Shown here one piece after another: positions 10,369-21,499 of a DNA stretch of 64,000 nt. How positions within the stretch are numbered: the stretch's first letter is position 1; each line of letters begins with the position of its first letter. Location: positions 1,297,128-1,361,127 of the forward strand of contig WBMV01005958.1 in the NCBI GenBank assembly GCA_013396655.1, in the 5' to 3' direction. This DNA is from Campylorhamphus procurvoides (taxonomy: Eukaryota > Chordata > Aves > Passeriformes > Dendrocolaptidae). Under the pieces are notes generated by a model, which was not told the DNA's origin, did not search any database, and worked only from the letters and a program-made list of their open reading frames with translations. The translations under genes were made by a program, and so were the position numbers.

Positions 10369-12197
10369 ATGTTTGGGACCTGTTTGGTGGAAGTGGCCAT
10401 GTCGCGAGTAACTCAGCCACCCACCTTCCCAGGGAGCTTCCAACTCCTGAGCATCGTGCTGGTGTTGCTGTCCCACGCAGACAGCATACGTGCAGAGAGC
10501 CCCAGTGAACTGCCAGTGAATGACACCGAGGAGTGCGCTGGCTCGTACATCTGCAAAAAGGGGGTGATTTTACCAATATGGGAACCCCAAGACCCCTCAT
10601 TCGGTGACAAAATCGCACGGGCAACAGTGTATTTTGTAGCGATGGTGTACATGTTCCTGGGAGTATCTATCATAGCTGATCGCTTCATGTCCTCCATCGA
10701 AGTCATTACATCCCAAGAGCGGGAAATAACCATCAAGAAGCCCAATGGTGAGACCAGCAAAACCACTGTGAGGATCTGGAACGAGACCGTTTCCAATCTC
10801 ACACTGATGGCCTTGGGCTCGTCTGCCCCTGAGATCCTGCTGTCTGTCATTGAAGTGTGTGGCCATGGCTTCACGGCAGGGGACCTGGGGCCAAGCACTA
10901 TCGTGGGGAGTGCTGCCTTTAACATGTTTGTCATCATTGCAATCTGTGTGTATGTGGTTCCAGATGGAGAGATAAGGAAGATCAAGCACTTGCGAGTGTT
11001 TTTTGTTACAGCGGCCTGGAGCATCTTTGCCTACACTTGGCTTTACATTATTTTATCTGTGTCTTCTCCTGGGATTGTGGAGGTTTGGGAAGGCTTGCTC
11101 ACCTTCTTCTTCTTCCCCATCTGTGTGGTGTTTGCCTGGATAGCTGACAGGAGGCTTTTATTTTACAAGTATGTCTACAAGAAATACCGAGCTGGCAAGC
11201 AGAGAGGCATGATCATCGAGCATGAGGGTGACCGGCCCTCCTCCAAAGCTGATATCGAGATGGATGGAAAGGTTGCTAATTCTCATGTGGAGAACTTTTT
11301 GGATGGGACACTGGTGTTGGAGGTGGATGAGAAAGACCAGGATGATGAAGAAGCCAGGAGAGAAATGGCTCGGATCCTGAAGGAGCTGAAACAAAAGCAC
11401 CCAGACAAGGAAATTGAACAACTTATAGAGTTGGCGAACTACCAGGTCCTGAGCCAGCAGCAGAAGAGCAGGGCCTTTTACCGCATCCAGGCCACTCGGC
11501 TCATGACCGGAGCTGGCAACATCTTGAAGAGACATGCTGCAGACCAGGCCCGCAAAGCCGTCAGCATGCACGAGGTCAACAGCGAGGTGACAGAAAATGA
11601 TCCCATCAGCAAGCTCTATTTCGAGCAGGGTACCTACCAGTGTTTGGAGAACTGTGGCACTGTGGCACTGACCATCATTCGCCGGGGAGGCGACTTGACC
11701 AACACGGTGTACGTTGACTTCCGGACAGAGGACGGGACGGCCAATGCTGGCTCTGACTATGAGTTCACTGAAGGGACAGTGGTCTTCAAGCCCGGAGAGA
11801 CCCAGAAGGAGATCCGTGTTGGCATAATCGATGATGACATATTTGAGGAGGATGAGAACTTCCTGGTCCACCTCAGCAACGTCCGCGTGAGCACTGAGGC
11901 CTCAGATGAGGGCATTCTTGAGGCCAGTCGTGTCTCAACACTTGCCTGCTTGGGATCACCATCTACTGCCACTGTCACCATTTTTGACGATGACCACGCT
12001 GGCATCTTCACCTTTGAGGAGCCAGTAACACACATCAGTGAAAGTGTAGGAACCATGGAAGTGAAAGTGTTGCGAACCTCTGGTGCACGAGGAAATGTTA
12101 TTGTGCCCTACAAAACCATTGAAGGCTCAGCCAAAGGTGGAGGAGAGGACTTTGAAGACACCTGTGGGGAGCTGGAGTTCCAGAATGATGAGATAGT
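10369..12197 (+). CDS. SLC8A1: Na+/Ca2+ exchanger 1 (NCX1), first coding exon, N-terminal ~610 residues
   Basis: NCX1 exchanges 3 Na+ for 1 Ca2+ across the plasma membrane and is the main Ca2+ extrusion route in heart and neurons. Numbering from the ATG at 10369: signal peptide ending at about A42 (SIRA|ESPSE); N-glycosylation site N51-D-T; TM1 about 84-103; alpha-1 repeat about 137-198 with T145, GSSAPE (150-155) and N185; TM4 about 209-231; TM5 about 237-259; XIP autoinhibitory segment R261-G280; CBD1 about 413-543; CBD2 from about 544. Subtracting 42 gives canonical mature numbering, in which CBD1 ligands E385, D421, D446-D447, E451, E454 and D498-D500, and CBD2 E516 and D552, are all present. 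The near identity to NCX1, including the ENFLDG and CLGSPSTATV stretches, excludes NCX2 and NCX3. The CDS is partial: it stops inside the valine codon of NDEIV at phase 2, and later exons lie outside the window. A second in-frame ATG at 10399 gives the 32-residue signal length seen in canine NCX1 and may be the real start. Confidence 0.96.
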
Positions 12198-12204
12198 GTA
12201 AGTG
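12195..12204 (+). other. SLC8A1: splice donor of SLC8A1 exon 2
   Basis: AGT|GTAAGTG, with the intron GT at 12198-12199, is a strong donor. The split valine codon (GT|N) fits the known NCX1 structure, where mutually exclusive exons A and B both continue after NDEIV. If the intron is retained, the frame reaches TAA at 12199-12201, just past the junction. Confidence 0.9.
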
Positions 12205-15200
12205 AAGGTTTTACTTATTTCTTACCATCTCTGTTTCTCCTGAAATGAAATGCACTTGGCTCCAAGAGCTGCACTGGAGGTGTTTGGGTGCCAGCATATT
12301 GCAGTAAGCCATGAATTGAATGGCCATATGTGCTTTGGGGAGCCTGATATGCTGCGTTCCTGCCTTGCTAACAGACCAGAGAGTGCCTGGTCAGGGGTAC
12401 TCCAGCCTTCCAGCACCAGGGAGGTGGAACTGGTAAGGGACCCCCACCTCCCACACCATACCCATGTGCTGAGCAGATCTCTACAGCCTCAGCTCTGCAG
12501 TGGAGCAGAGAACAAAACTGAGATGTCTGTGACCACCCAGTCACAAGGACCTGTCTTGCGAAGGGCTTAAACCGAATGTATGAATTGTGGTACCTACATC
12601 ATCTGTCCTGTTGAGGGTCAGGTCATCTGGGACTGGGCCGTAGCCTATCCTATTGATGCTCTACTCAGGGCTTGGGTGAAGGTCACTTCACCTCCTCCTC
12701 TTCTAAAGGCTGCAGGGCTGGGTCATTGTCCAATACATGCCTTGAAAAAGTGTTGTCAGGTAGGGAAGTCCCATGGTTAGGATGTAACTGGAGCCACATT
12801 TGGCTGCTTGCAAGTAAAAAAGAGGCTGAAAGCTGTTGGAAGCTACTCCTGAGTGTTGCTCTGTGGATGGTGGATAAATTATTAGTGCTGTATCCTTATT
12901 ACATTATGTGGAGAATACAAATTAGCTCAATAAATTGTGGTAGAAAACATCTATCCTTGGGCATGTCATGAAGACATTTCCTTGCCCAGCTGGTGTTCTG
13001 GGAGGAGCAGGCATTGGGAGTTCTGTTATTCCAGCCTCAGGCTCTTCCTACAGTGAAGTCTGTGTTTGCAGATCAGTCCCTGCCAACAGGGACTTATCTC
13101 TAGCATAAAACCACTGCTTAGAACTTAAAGCAGGCACTGATACAGAGCACTGATGTGCCAGAGGAGAGCTAAATGTTGGCTTGAGTGTTATGTATTGTGC
13201 TACTGGTCACCTGGGAACTGAGACAGACCCATGACAAGAGCCAAGAGTGGTCCTTGTGTTCTGTCTGTTACCTGTGTCTGTGCCTGGGAGAATGAAACTT
13301 CTTCATAAAACTTCTTGAAGTAGAGAGGGGGGGAAAAAGTGATTTGTGGTTCTCAGGAAGGATTTGTACCAGTTGGAATTTTGACATCCCAGATAAAACT
13401 GAGTGAGAAGTTTGCAGCTCCAGCAGTCTGCAGGCCAGAACATGCATGTTGCTCACACAAGGGTCAGGAGCACGTGGTTCCTGGCTCCTGAATGATAACT
13501 GTAGTAAAGAGGAATGCAATTTGTTTTTTTGTTTTTTTCCCAGTTTGGAAGAAGCAGGGAGTTATCTGCAGAGATGAACTAGGCTATAAGGATATCTCCC
13601 AAAGGCTCTTTACTTTTTATCCAGGTCGCTCAGCACTGGCAAAACTGGGCTACTCGTAGTTAGGCTTGACGTTTGTTCTCAGTTCCCATGGGATGTGACG
13701 TGTTTACATGGCACGCCAAACACATTGCCCCAGGCTCTTGCAGTTGCTCTCAGAGGGGCTTGGACTCTCCTTTGCCTTGTATCCACCACTCTGGTCGGGA
13801 TCTTTGTGCTGTCCTTCATCAAAGACCTGTGTCTGTGCTGTCTGTTGGTGCTCAGTCTGTGATGTGGGGTTCTGCAGTGCGATGGTGATGCCTTCTCCCT
13901 GGCATTGCTGTGTCTACTGCCTCTGGTGGTGGCCTTCCCTCTGCTAAGCCATTCACTGCTGACTTTTGCCAACAGGCCAGCAACCAAGGGGCATGCTGGA
14001 GGTGAGCTGACCAGATCCTGTTGGATATGCTCTCTGGCCTCCTGGGGTGTGCTGGTGTGCCCTCACCAGGGCAGCAAACCTCCTCCTTCATCGTTTTACC
14101 AGCTGTCAGAATGTGCACAGCAAGCAAGAAACAGGGGAAAACAGCTTTCTTAGAAACCTGAATGTGTTGGGTTTTTTCTGTGCAAATGCCATCATATGTC
14201 TATTGCCTTTAAACTGTATCTCCCTGTAATCACAGGGAGGGATGGTGCATAGGAAGCAACACTTTAGGAGTTCACAGTGTGATACAGATGAGGGCTTGGA
14301 GAATGGTGTGTAAGGAGGTGGCAACTGCAGAGCCAGATATTGACCAGGGGGCTTTCTCCACTCAGGTGGAAGAGGGCATGCACAGAATGACACTGATTGT
14401 ACATATTCCAATCTATTCATGTGTCTGAAAGGCAGTAGACATTAACCTAAAACTTATGTGCTACAGTCCATGTTCAGGGGTTGGATGGTACAGTTTGACT
14501 TGCAGAAGATTTCCTGCAGGTCCGTGGTTGCCTGGGCACAAATTTAGGGCAACCCTGCAGCACAGAGGTAAAGTGGTCCTGACACTGAGCTGCTGCTTAC
14601 AGGCATCCTCCCTTGGAAGAGTTTGCTTCAATGCTAATAAAGAAGATATGCTAGCACAATATGTGGATTATAGAGATAAAGCCTATTTGCTCTGTCATTG
14701 CTTGATGGTGCTGTGCTTCAGTAAAACACAGTTACATAGAATGATGCAATTTCCTAGCACAATCGATTCAATAAAGTTCTAAAATTTCAGGTTTTGCCAT
14801 GCTCTGGTGTCCAAGAGATGTCTTTGCTGCCCTTTCTAAAGGTCTTCAGTACCTCTTCAGCTGCACCATTCAAGGCTGTATCAGTCAGCTTGATAAAATT
14901 GAGTAAGATGTGTTTTTCTGGGGCACTAATAACAAAGGTAGGGCAGTACAGGGAGACATGAAGATAAAAGAAAAGCATGCACAAGCCTCTGTTATTAGAA
15001 GGCTGGCTTGCTGGTAAGTCTCAGTAAAATTAGAAAGTACTGGGAGGACCCTGATCTTCTAGAGACCTTCCTGTGGTTCCCAAAAGGCCTAATTATGTAA
15101 CACGTTTGTTTGCAGTGTCCAGAGAGACTTTCCCACTTGGCAGTCTGCTGATGTCCCCCTTCCCAGAGTACACAAAATAGCTGTTTAACTGCTGAAGCCA

Positions 15201-18200
15201 TGCTACTCCCGTCCGTTTAAACAAACATCTCATTTTGATGCTACCAAAAAAAAAACGTGTAATGGAGAAGATGTTGGTCCTCCTGTGGAACATTTTATCC
15301 CAGCTCTGCTCTTGGAGTGGTGCTTTTCTGCTCCTTGTTCCTGAAGCACAAGCTTGTGTGTTCAATGGACGCATGCTATCAAGTGAAAGAAACAGCATTT
15401 AAATGTGTTTTGCAAAGGGGTTACTGGGGTTTGCATGACAAATCGTTCCAAGCTGTGTGGGAAACCTTAAGGTGTTTGACTGGAGTTCAGCAAGGTCAGT
15501 CTCTGTGATGCTGCATGGATACCTGGGGCTCTGAGACATTGGTGTAGGACAAAGTGCTGTGATTTCAAGTGTAAGAGAGAGCCATCCCTGTGGGGCAATC
15601 CTCAACAAGGTGATTCCAGCCTCGTCTTGCATCTCCATTAATGATCAAAGCTTTCTTGATGAGAACATAGAGAAGATGTGTAGCTGTATGCTCTTCCTAC
15701 CCACCTATCTACTACAGCTATTGTGATTGTAGAAGAGGTCCCTGGTTCATCTAGCCAGTGTATTTTTATGTCCTGACTCAATGCTAAATAATTCAAAAGA
15801 AGTCCAGTTTCCTATATTAGAGTAGGAAGCACTCCTTCCCTCAGCTGATATCTCATCAGCTCTTCTCCTTCCTGTCTTGAAGCATCAGGAGGAGCATTTC
15901 TTCCAGATGTGTCTGCAAAGCTATATGCAAACAGTGTGTTCTTTTATGTTCAAAAATAGTAGTTTTTCTAGAGATAACATTGCAACTAGAGATCTATTAC
16001 AATCTGCATTCCAGATGCCTTCACACACACCCCAAAAGTTTTTATGCACCAATGTCAGTGAGGAAGATGGTACATACAATTATGTGGACAACCAAACGCA
16101 TATTTCACCTATGCAGTCACACTTGTAAATGCTTGGAAAATCTTACGTCAAGTGGTCTCGCCGTTCATAATGTATAGTTTAGCTGTTTTTATAAGAGATA
16201 TCTGCTGCAGGTTTAGGAAGTGACACTCTTTGCTCACTGAATCTGACTTGTCCAAGTCAGCTTTGGCATTTCTCTGGAAGCATACATCCAGGAGCCAAGT
16301 GCTAACAGAGACACAAACCTCAGCTAAATCCTCTGAGCTTTCAGGGAAAGTGTCCCCAGAAATCACACAGGTTCCCTCCCAAGACCCCCTTTAAAATGTC
16401 AATGTCAATATATACAGATTTGTGGCAGGAGGGGAACTAAGTGGTACGCTTTTTTAAGTACCCCTCTTCATTTCCAAAAGAAATTGAGTGAGGTATTTCT
16501 AAAGAAACAGTAAAAATAATATCCTGACTCAGCCCCAGGACCTCTCTATCTCAGTTTTGCATCTGTGGCCTGCAGCTTCAGAGAAAAAAAAAATAAAGCC
16601 TTCATCATGGGCAGCCTTGCCGTAGGATGCAGTTGAAGAGCAGGGTGTCTTCTGATGTGGCAGACACACAGCTGTAAACCAGGCTGAAGGGGAAGCAAAC
16701 AAACATCCCCCCCATTGCAAGTTTCACTGCTGGGCACATTCTCTTTCTCTTTGTGGTCCCACTTTGTTTGGCTGGACCAACGTGCATCCCCTCCCTCAAC
16801 AGCTCCTGCTTGCGCAGGGTTAATGTCTGGCAGCACAGCATGAAATATGAAAATAGACCAAACAAAGATTAAACTCATATTTAGCTTGCTTCCAGAGCCC
16901 AGCTTGGGCTTTAGACAGTGTGTTCCCCTCGCCAGTGGAAGTCTCGCCTCACCCAGTGGGATTTTTTTATTGCAGGTAGTACAAATACAGCCGCCTGGAT
17001 CTGGGGCTTGGATCCTTGGCAGGAGCACCCAGTGCTCCTCTTCCATCCAGTACAGGTCCATCTTACTGGGAGGTGGCCCTGGCCCACAGCAGGGGTCTGA
17101 GCAGGTGTGTTGTACCACACCGGAGCATGGCATGGGGCCTCTTTCCCTTTCTGGGAGAAGAAATTCTCTGGGCCTGAAATACATCATTGCTTTGGTTCTT
17201 GAAGGACGAAAGCTGGTCGTCCCCTCTTCAGGGGGGAAGATACAGCTATAAAAGGCTGTCTTTCCCTTTTATCCTCTTCGTTCAAACAATGTTTATGGTC
17301 TTTCCTGAACATGGCTTTATATCTCCCAGCTATAGACATCTCACTTAAACTGCTGTGCTCTCGTGTCAGCAGTGTGGACAGCCCCACACATTTCTGTGAG
17401 GAGACAGCAAGGAAATAAGGCCACATGGTGTTCACAGAACTTCCCCTTTGTGCGGTGCCCAAGACAGGTCTCAAGCCTGTGAAGCACATACTTGCATCTG
17501 TGTCTCCAAGTGTCTCATGGCTTGGTCTGGTCCTCTGCGCCCTGGAGTAAAGCCAGTGGGTGTGCTCCTATGGCATGTCCTCATGGTGTTGTAGGAAAAC
17601 TGTGCTTGGGGAGGGTGAGCAGGGGATGCAGACTGTGCTGTTTGCCCAAATAAGTCAGGAAATCTAGAAACTTGATTTGATGATGTCTCCTGCAGAGCGG
17701 CTTAGGCAGCGAAGTTGTGTTATTGGATGAAGCAAGTTGTGCCAGCACATCACTGAGGGTGAACTAGGCAGGGGAGGAGGTTGAGGACAAGAGTGGTTAG
17801 CTGAAGAACTGACACAGTTTTTGTCCTTGAAAAACCAATGTTTCCTTATTTGTAATGAACTGTTGTTGGCAATTTACTGCTGCCAGCTGCATCTCTGTGG
17901 TTGATTAAGGGAGCTTGGATCTTAAATATGTAATAACTCCCTGAAAGCCATTGAGAGGTAGTTATTAGCTTCATCAGTGCCTGTGTACACATCCACTGTG
18001 CTCCTTTATGAAAAGGCTACCTATTAAATGCATTGTAGTAATTTATAAAACACAGGATCTAGGCATGTTTTAAGAAATGAAAACAACAACCCTAGCAAAG
18101 CTTGTTGGCATGGGAAAGTTATCTTGGAGCGAAGCACTGCTGTGCAGCTCCTTGCTGGGGAGACAAGAACGGGGGATATGAGAAGTCCTGTCCCTCTTTG

Positions 18201-18930
18201 CAGACCCTTCTGTCCCTGGCATGTGCTTGAGCACTGCTGGCAGCAGCACTGGCATCAGCAGTGATACGCAGGTTTTGCCTACAGAGCTGGCATCCATCAC
18301 TCTCCCTTACTGTGCACATGGGATCCACTGCTGTGGCAAATCCTTAAGCAGGGAGAGGTGATTCATTAGTACACATGATCCTGAAGCAAGTGCAGTTCAA
18401 GTTGTGCATCTGCCTTGGGAATAGACTTCCTTCCTCTGACACTTTGCCCTCAGGTTTGAACTCAATGGATGGCACTCGGTATTCTTGCAGCAGCAGGGCT
18501 GAATTTGTGGGCTTAAAATGAGAGTGACAGAACAAAAAGCAGACAGCTGACCACAGCTGGCATCCAAGCATCTGTGCAGATGGGCAGAGAAACATCTGCT
18601 GTCATCCAAAGCCGAACAGAGAGGAGAAGCTGGACCTGGCAGACAACTGACTGAGTCAGAAGCAGACCCTCCTCAAAGGGAGAGGCTGAGCCCAGAGGCA
18701 TCATCCCACATTGCTGCGGGAGGATAGAGTGCAATTGGCCAGCTCTCTGCTGACAGGGGGATGTGATGTTGCCCTGCCCTTGGCAGGCAAGCGTACCAGA
18801 GGCGATGCACAGTCTTCCATGTCTGGATCTGGTTTTCATGTGCCTCTACTGACTTTGCTCACACCAGGGACAAAATCACGTGTTCACTAGCAAGGACATG
18901 AATATTGCTGCCATGCATTGGGAAAGTCAC
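12205..18930. other. intron 2 segment, no gene or known repeat recognised
   Basis: Mostly unique sequence. An AATAAA hexamer at 12929-12934 could serve as an intronic polyadenylation signal for a truncated exon-2 transcript, but no GU-rich downstream element is obvious. A minus-strand open frame at 16546-17187 is long but not protein-like to my reading. Nothing else stands out. Confidence 0.5.
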
Positions 18931-19045
18931 CTATCCTATCCTATCCTATCCTATCCTATCCTATCCTATCCTATCCTATCCTATCCTATCCTATCCTATC
19001 CTATCCTATCCTACCCTATCCTGTCCTGTCCTGTCCTGTCCTGTC
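18931..19045. repeat. compound pentanucleotide microsatellite (CTATC)n-(CTGTC)n
   Basis: Sixteen perfect CTATC units run from 18931 to 19010, then CTACC, CTATC, and five CTGTC units from 19021 to 19045. All 23 units stay in one 5-nt register. The CTGTC block differs from CTATC by one transition, so it probably arose by point change followed by slippage. Confidence 0.97.
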
Positions 19046-19179
19046 TCTTGTCTCTGCTCCTTCCCCTGTTCTCCAGCACCACAGGGTAACTGTTTTAGCT
19101 TAACTTTCACAGTCTGGTCTTGCTGAACCACCTGTGTTTCTTGAATACTCTCACATAGGGAGCTTGGATTAATAGTCTT

Positions 19180-19573
19180 TCACAGCCGCAGTGTTTGCAA
19201 TGGCTGGGTGCATGGCCTTGCTGCGCTCATAATAGTGGGGGTGTTTTCTTTGCAGTCTTGGGCATGGTTGGAGTTAAGGTCAGCCCTCTCCAAGTCATAG
19301 ATGCCATTTAGCCTGAGGACGTCTTGGGAGATATCAAAAACTGTACTAACAAAGTTTCTGACAATGACATTGGAGGCGTTGTGCTGGTTTCCAAGAATGG
19401 CAATGCTGGATCCTGGGTGACAACAAATAATAGCAGCATTCTCTGTTTTAAAAATATCTCGGTGTAAGAGAGAAAATATTCCCACTGCTGTGTAAGTAAG
19501 AGGGTAACCAGTGTGGGCCTCCTCCATCCAGTCCCTATATGGTTCCATTTCCTTAGTGTCTGGACTCCTTCCT
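19180..19573 (-). other. unexplained minus-strand open frame behind an acceptor-like site
   Basis: On the minus strand the sequence TTATTGTTCCTTTGATTGTGTAG precedes GAAGGAGTCC at about 19573 and looks like a splice acceptor. From there a frame runs without stops to a TGA at 19180, part of a 169-codon ORF starting at 19689. The residues look less biased than chance translations, for example GYPLTYTAVGIFSLLHRDIF and SSIAILGNQHNASNVIV. I recognise no family. No good donor or polyadenylation signal was found. It may be a decayed exon, a pseudogene fragment or a chance frame. Confidence 0.25.
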
Positions 19574-19689
19574 ACACAATCAAAGGAACAATAAAATGCA
19601 TTTGGCAATGAGAAACAAAGCAATAACAAAGAATGGAGGCATGGCTGGATCTCTGTGAGCTGGAAGGAGAGAGATGGAACTGATAGCAT

Positions 19690-21499
19690 ATGCCTGACCC
19701 ATCAGAGCAAAGTCCTTTCCAAGGAAAGGTCCTCTGAGTGCAGATGCTCTCAGGTGGCTAAAGATAGGGGTGGGGACCAAGTGGAGTCCAGTGCTGAGAT
19801 ACTGGCTTTGGAGTCTTTTTAGGGATGGTTTAAATTTTATGGCAATGTTGTCAGTAAGCTTCTTTGCTCTTTGGAGGGCCTGAGTGATTACTCTGGTTAT
19901 TTGCTCCTATTAAAACACTGGGGTGCAGTAGTCATACACTGTGCTATTTTGGGGTCATGCAATATGGCTCTAATTCAACCACAAGCCCAGTACACCCTGC
20001 AGAGCCCCTTGTCCCAAGGGCCAGATGCATTGTCACCAGGTGGCAAAGCTGTTGTCTCGCTGGCTGGGACATAAGAAGGACATGAAGTTTCCTACTGGGT
20101 CCAGAACAAAACAAATTAAAAAAAAAAGGATTGATTTGCTCTGAGTTCTTTTCCAAACTCAGTTGCTTGCTTTCAAGTAAGAAACTCATTGTGAGATGTG
20201 CTCGCATGTTCATGGTTTAATTTGTCAGTACATGTCATTCTAAAGAGCAAAATAGTTACATGTTGAGTCTTTGTAAACAAACTGGAGTAGAAACCTATTG
20301 ATCCATTATCACATTCATCAGCGACTCAAACTGCTCAGGCAGGCTCTCAGCTCCTCAGCCTGTGCAGGTGTCCCCTCTGCCTGCCCTTCTCCCTGGTGCT
20401 TGCCCCCCCATCTCTGTGCAGCTCATGTGGCTGTGACTCTGCCACCCTCTGCCCCTAAACCTTACCCATTCACCCTGAGCACTGCTCTCACCACTGTTCT
20501 GACAGATGACTTATCCTGGCATGCCTTTAGATAAGGGCAAGCAACATGCTTGTCTGGAGACTGTGGACATTGTGCTCTGAGGAGTTGTGCATCCTTGGCC
20601 ACAGCCCTCCCTTCCCTCTGGGCAGTGCCACTGTGCAGCCCAGGCTCTGCTGTCCTCACACTGCACATCTCTCATACAAATTCACAGCCCTGTCACAGCA
20701 TATAAGGCAGAAAAGAAGTCAGTTTTTCAGGGAGTCTGGAATGAATCGAGCTGCAGTGAGCAGAGGAGAGACACCAAGGTTTCATAGAGAAGAGGAACCT
20801 TGGTCTGAGACAAAACCTGTTACTTTGGCTCAAGCAGGTAGGGAGCAGGTTTTACCTGGCACGAGAGTTTGCACAGGAACCAAGTGTTTGCTTCATTCCA
20901 TTTGCTTCCATTCACACTTTAAGTTCGGTTATTGAAATTTATCTTCCTCCTTAGCTTAGCTAAGGTATGTGACAGGACCTGGAGGAATAAGATACTACCC
21001 CTACATAGGGTAAAAATAATGCAAACAACATCAGTATTAATGCTCCAGGCACAAATCATCCCAGCACAGAGGAAAGGGAGGGAAGCATAGCAGGAGATTT
21101 ACCTGCCTCATGAGCTCTCCAGTGACCTGGAACTCAGGAAGGAATCATACAAAAACCTTAAAATGGGTCAGTTTAGTAGGGAGGATTGTAACAGAGCAGT
21201 GTGGGAGTGTTGGGTCAGAGTGAGGCTGAGCATGAACTGGACAATAATTAGATGGGAAGCTGCTATTCTGGACATTCACAGCTTAGCATTGTAGAGGAAG
21301 AAGGGGAAAGGAGCTGGACAACAGATTTTACTGATGCTTTAAGGATCTTAAGAAGAAGGTCCCTCTGTGGGATGTCTGTGTTCATGAGGCCCACAGGTGC
21401 AGGACAGAGATGATGTAATCCTCAGACACAGAAAGTATACTGAAATCTAGCCTCTCGTTGTGAGGGCAATGCATGAGGGGCTCTTAGCAGTCCCTCTGG
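19690..21499. other. intron 2 segment, no recognisable element
   Basis: Unique-looking sequence with short chance ORFs only. A short A-run at about 20117-20128 is the only low-complexity feature noted. Confidence 0.45.

Noticed and set aside
10413..11871. Long minus-strand ORFs (203 and 237 codons) opposite the SLC8A1 exon
   Set aside because: They are antisense shadows of a strongly conserved, codon-biased coding exon; the + strand product is unmistakably NCX1.
16546..17187. 213-codon minus-strand ORF
   Set aside because: Composition is Pro/Gly/Cys-rich with no recognisable domain or splice signals; overlapping frames are also open, as expected from base composition.
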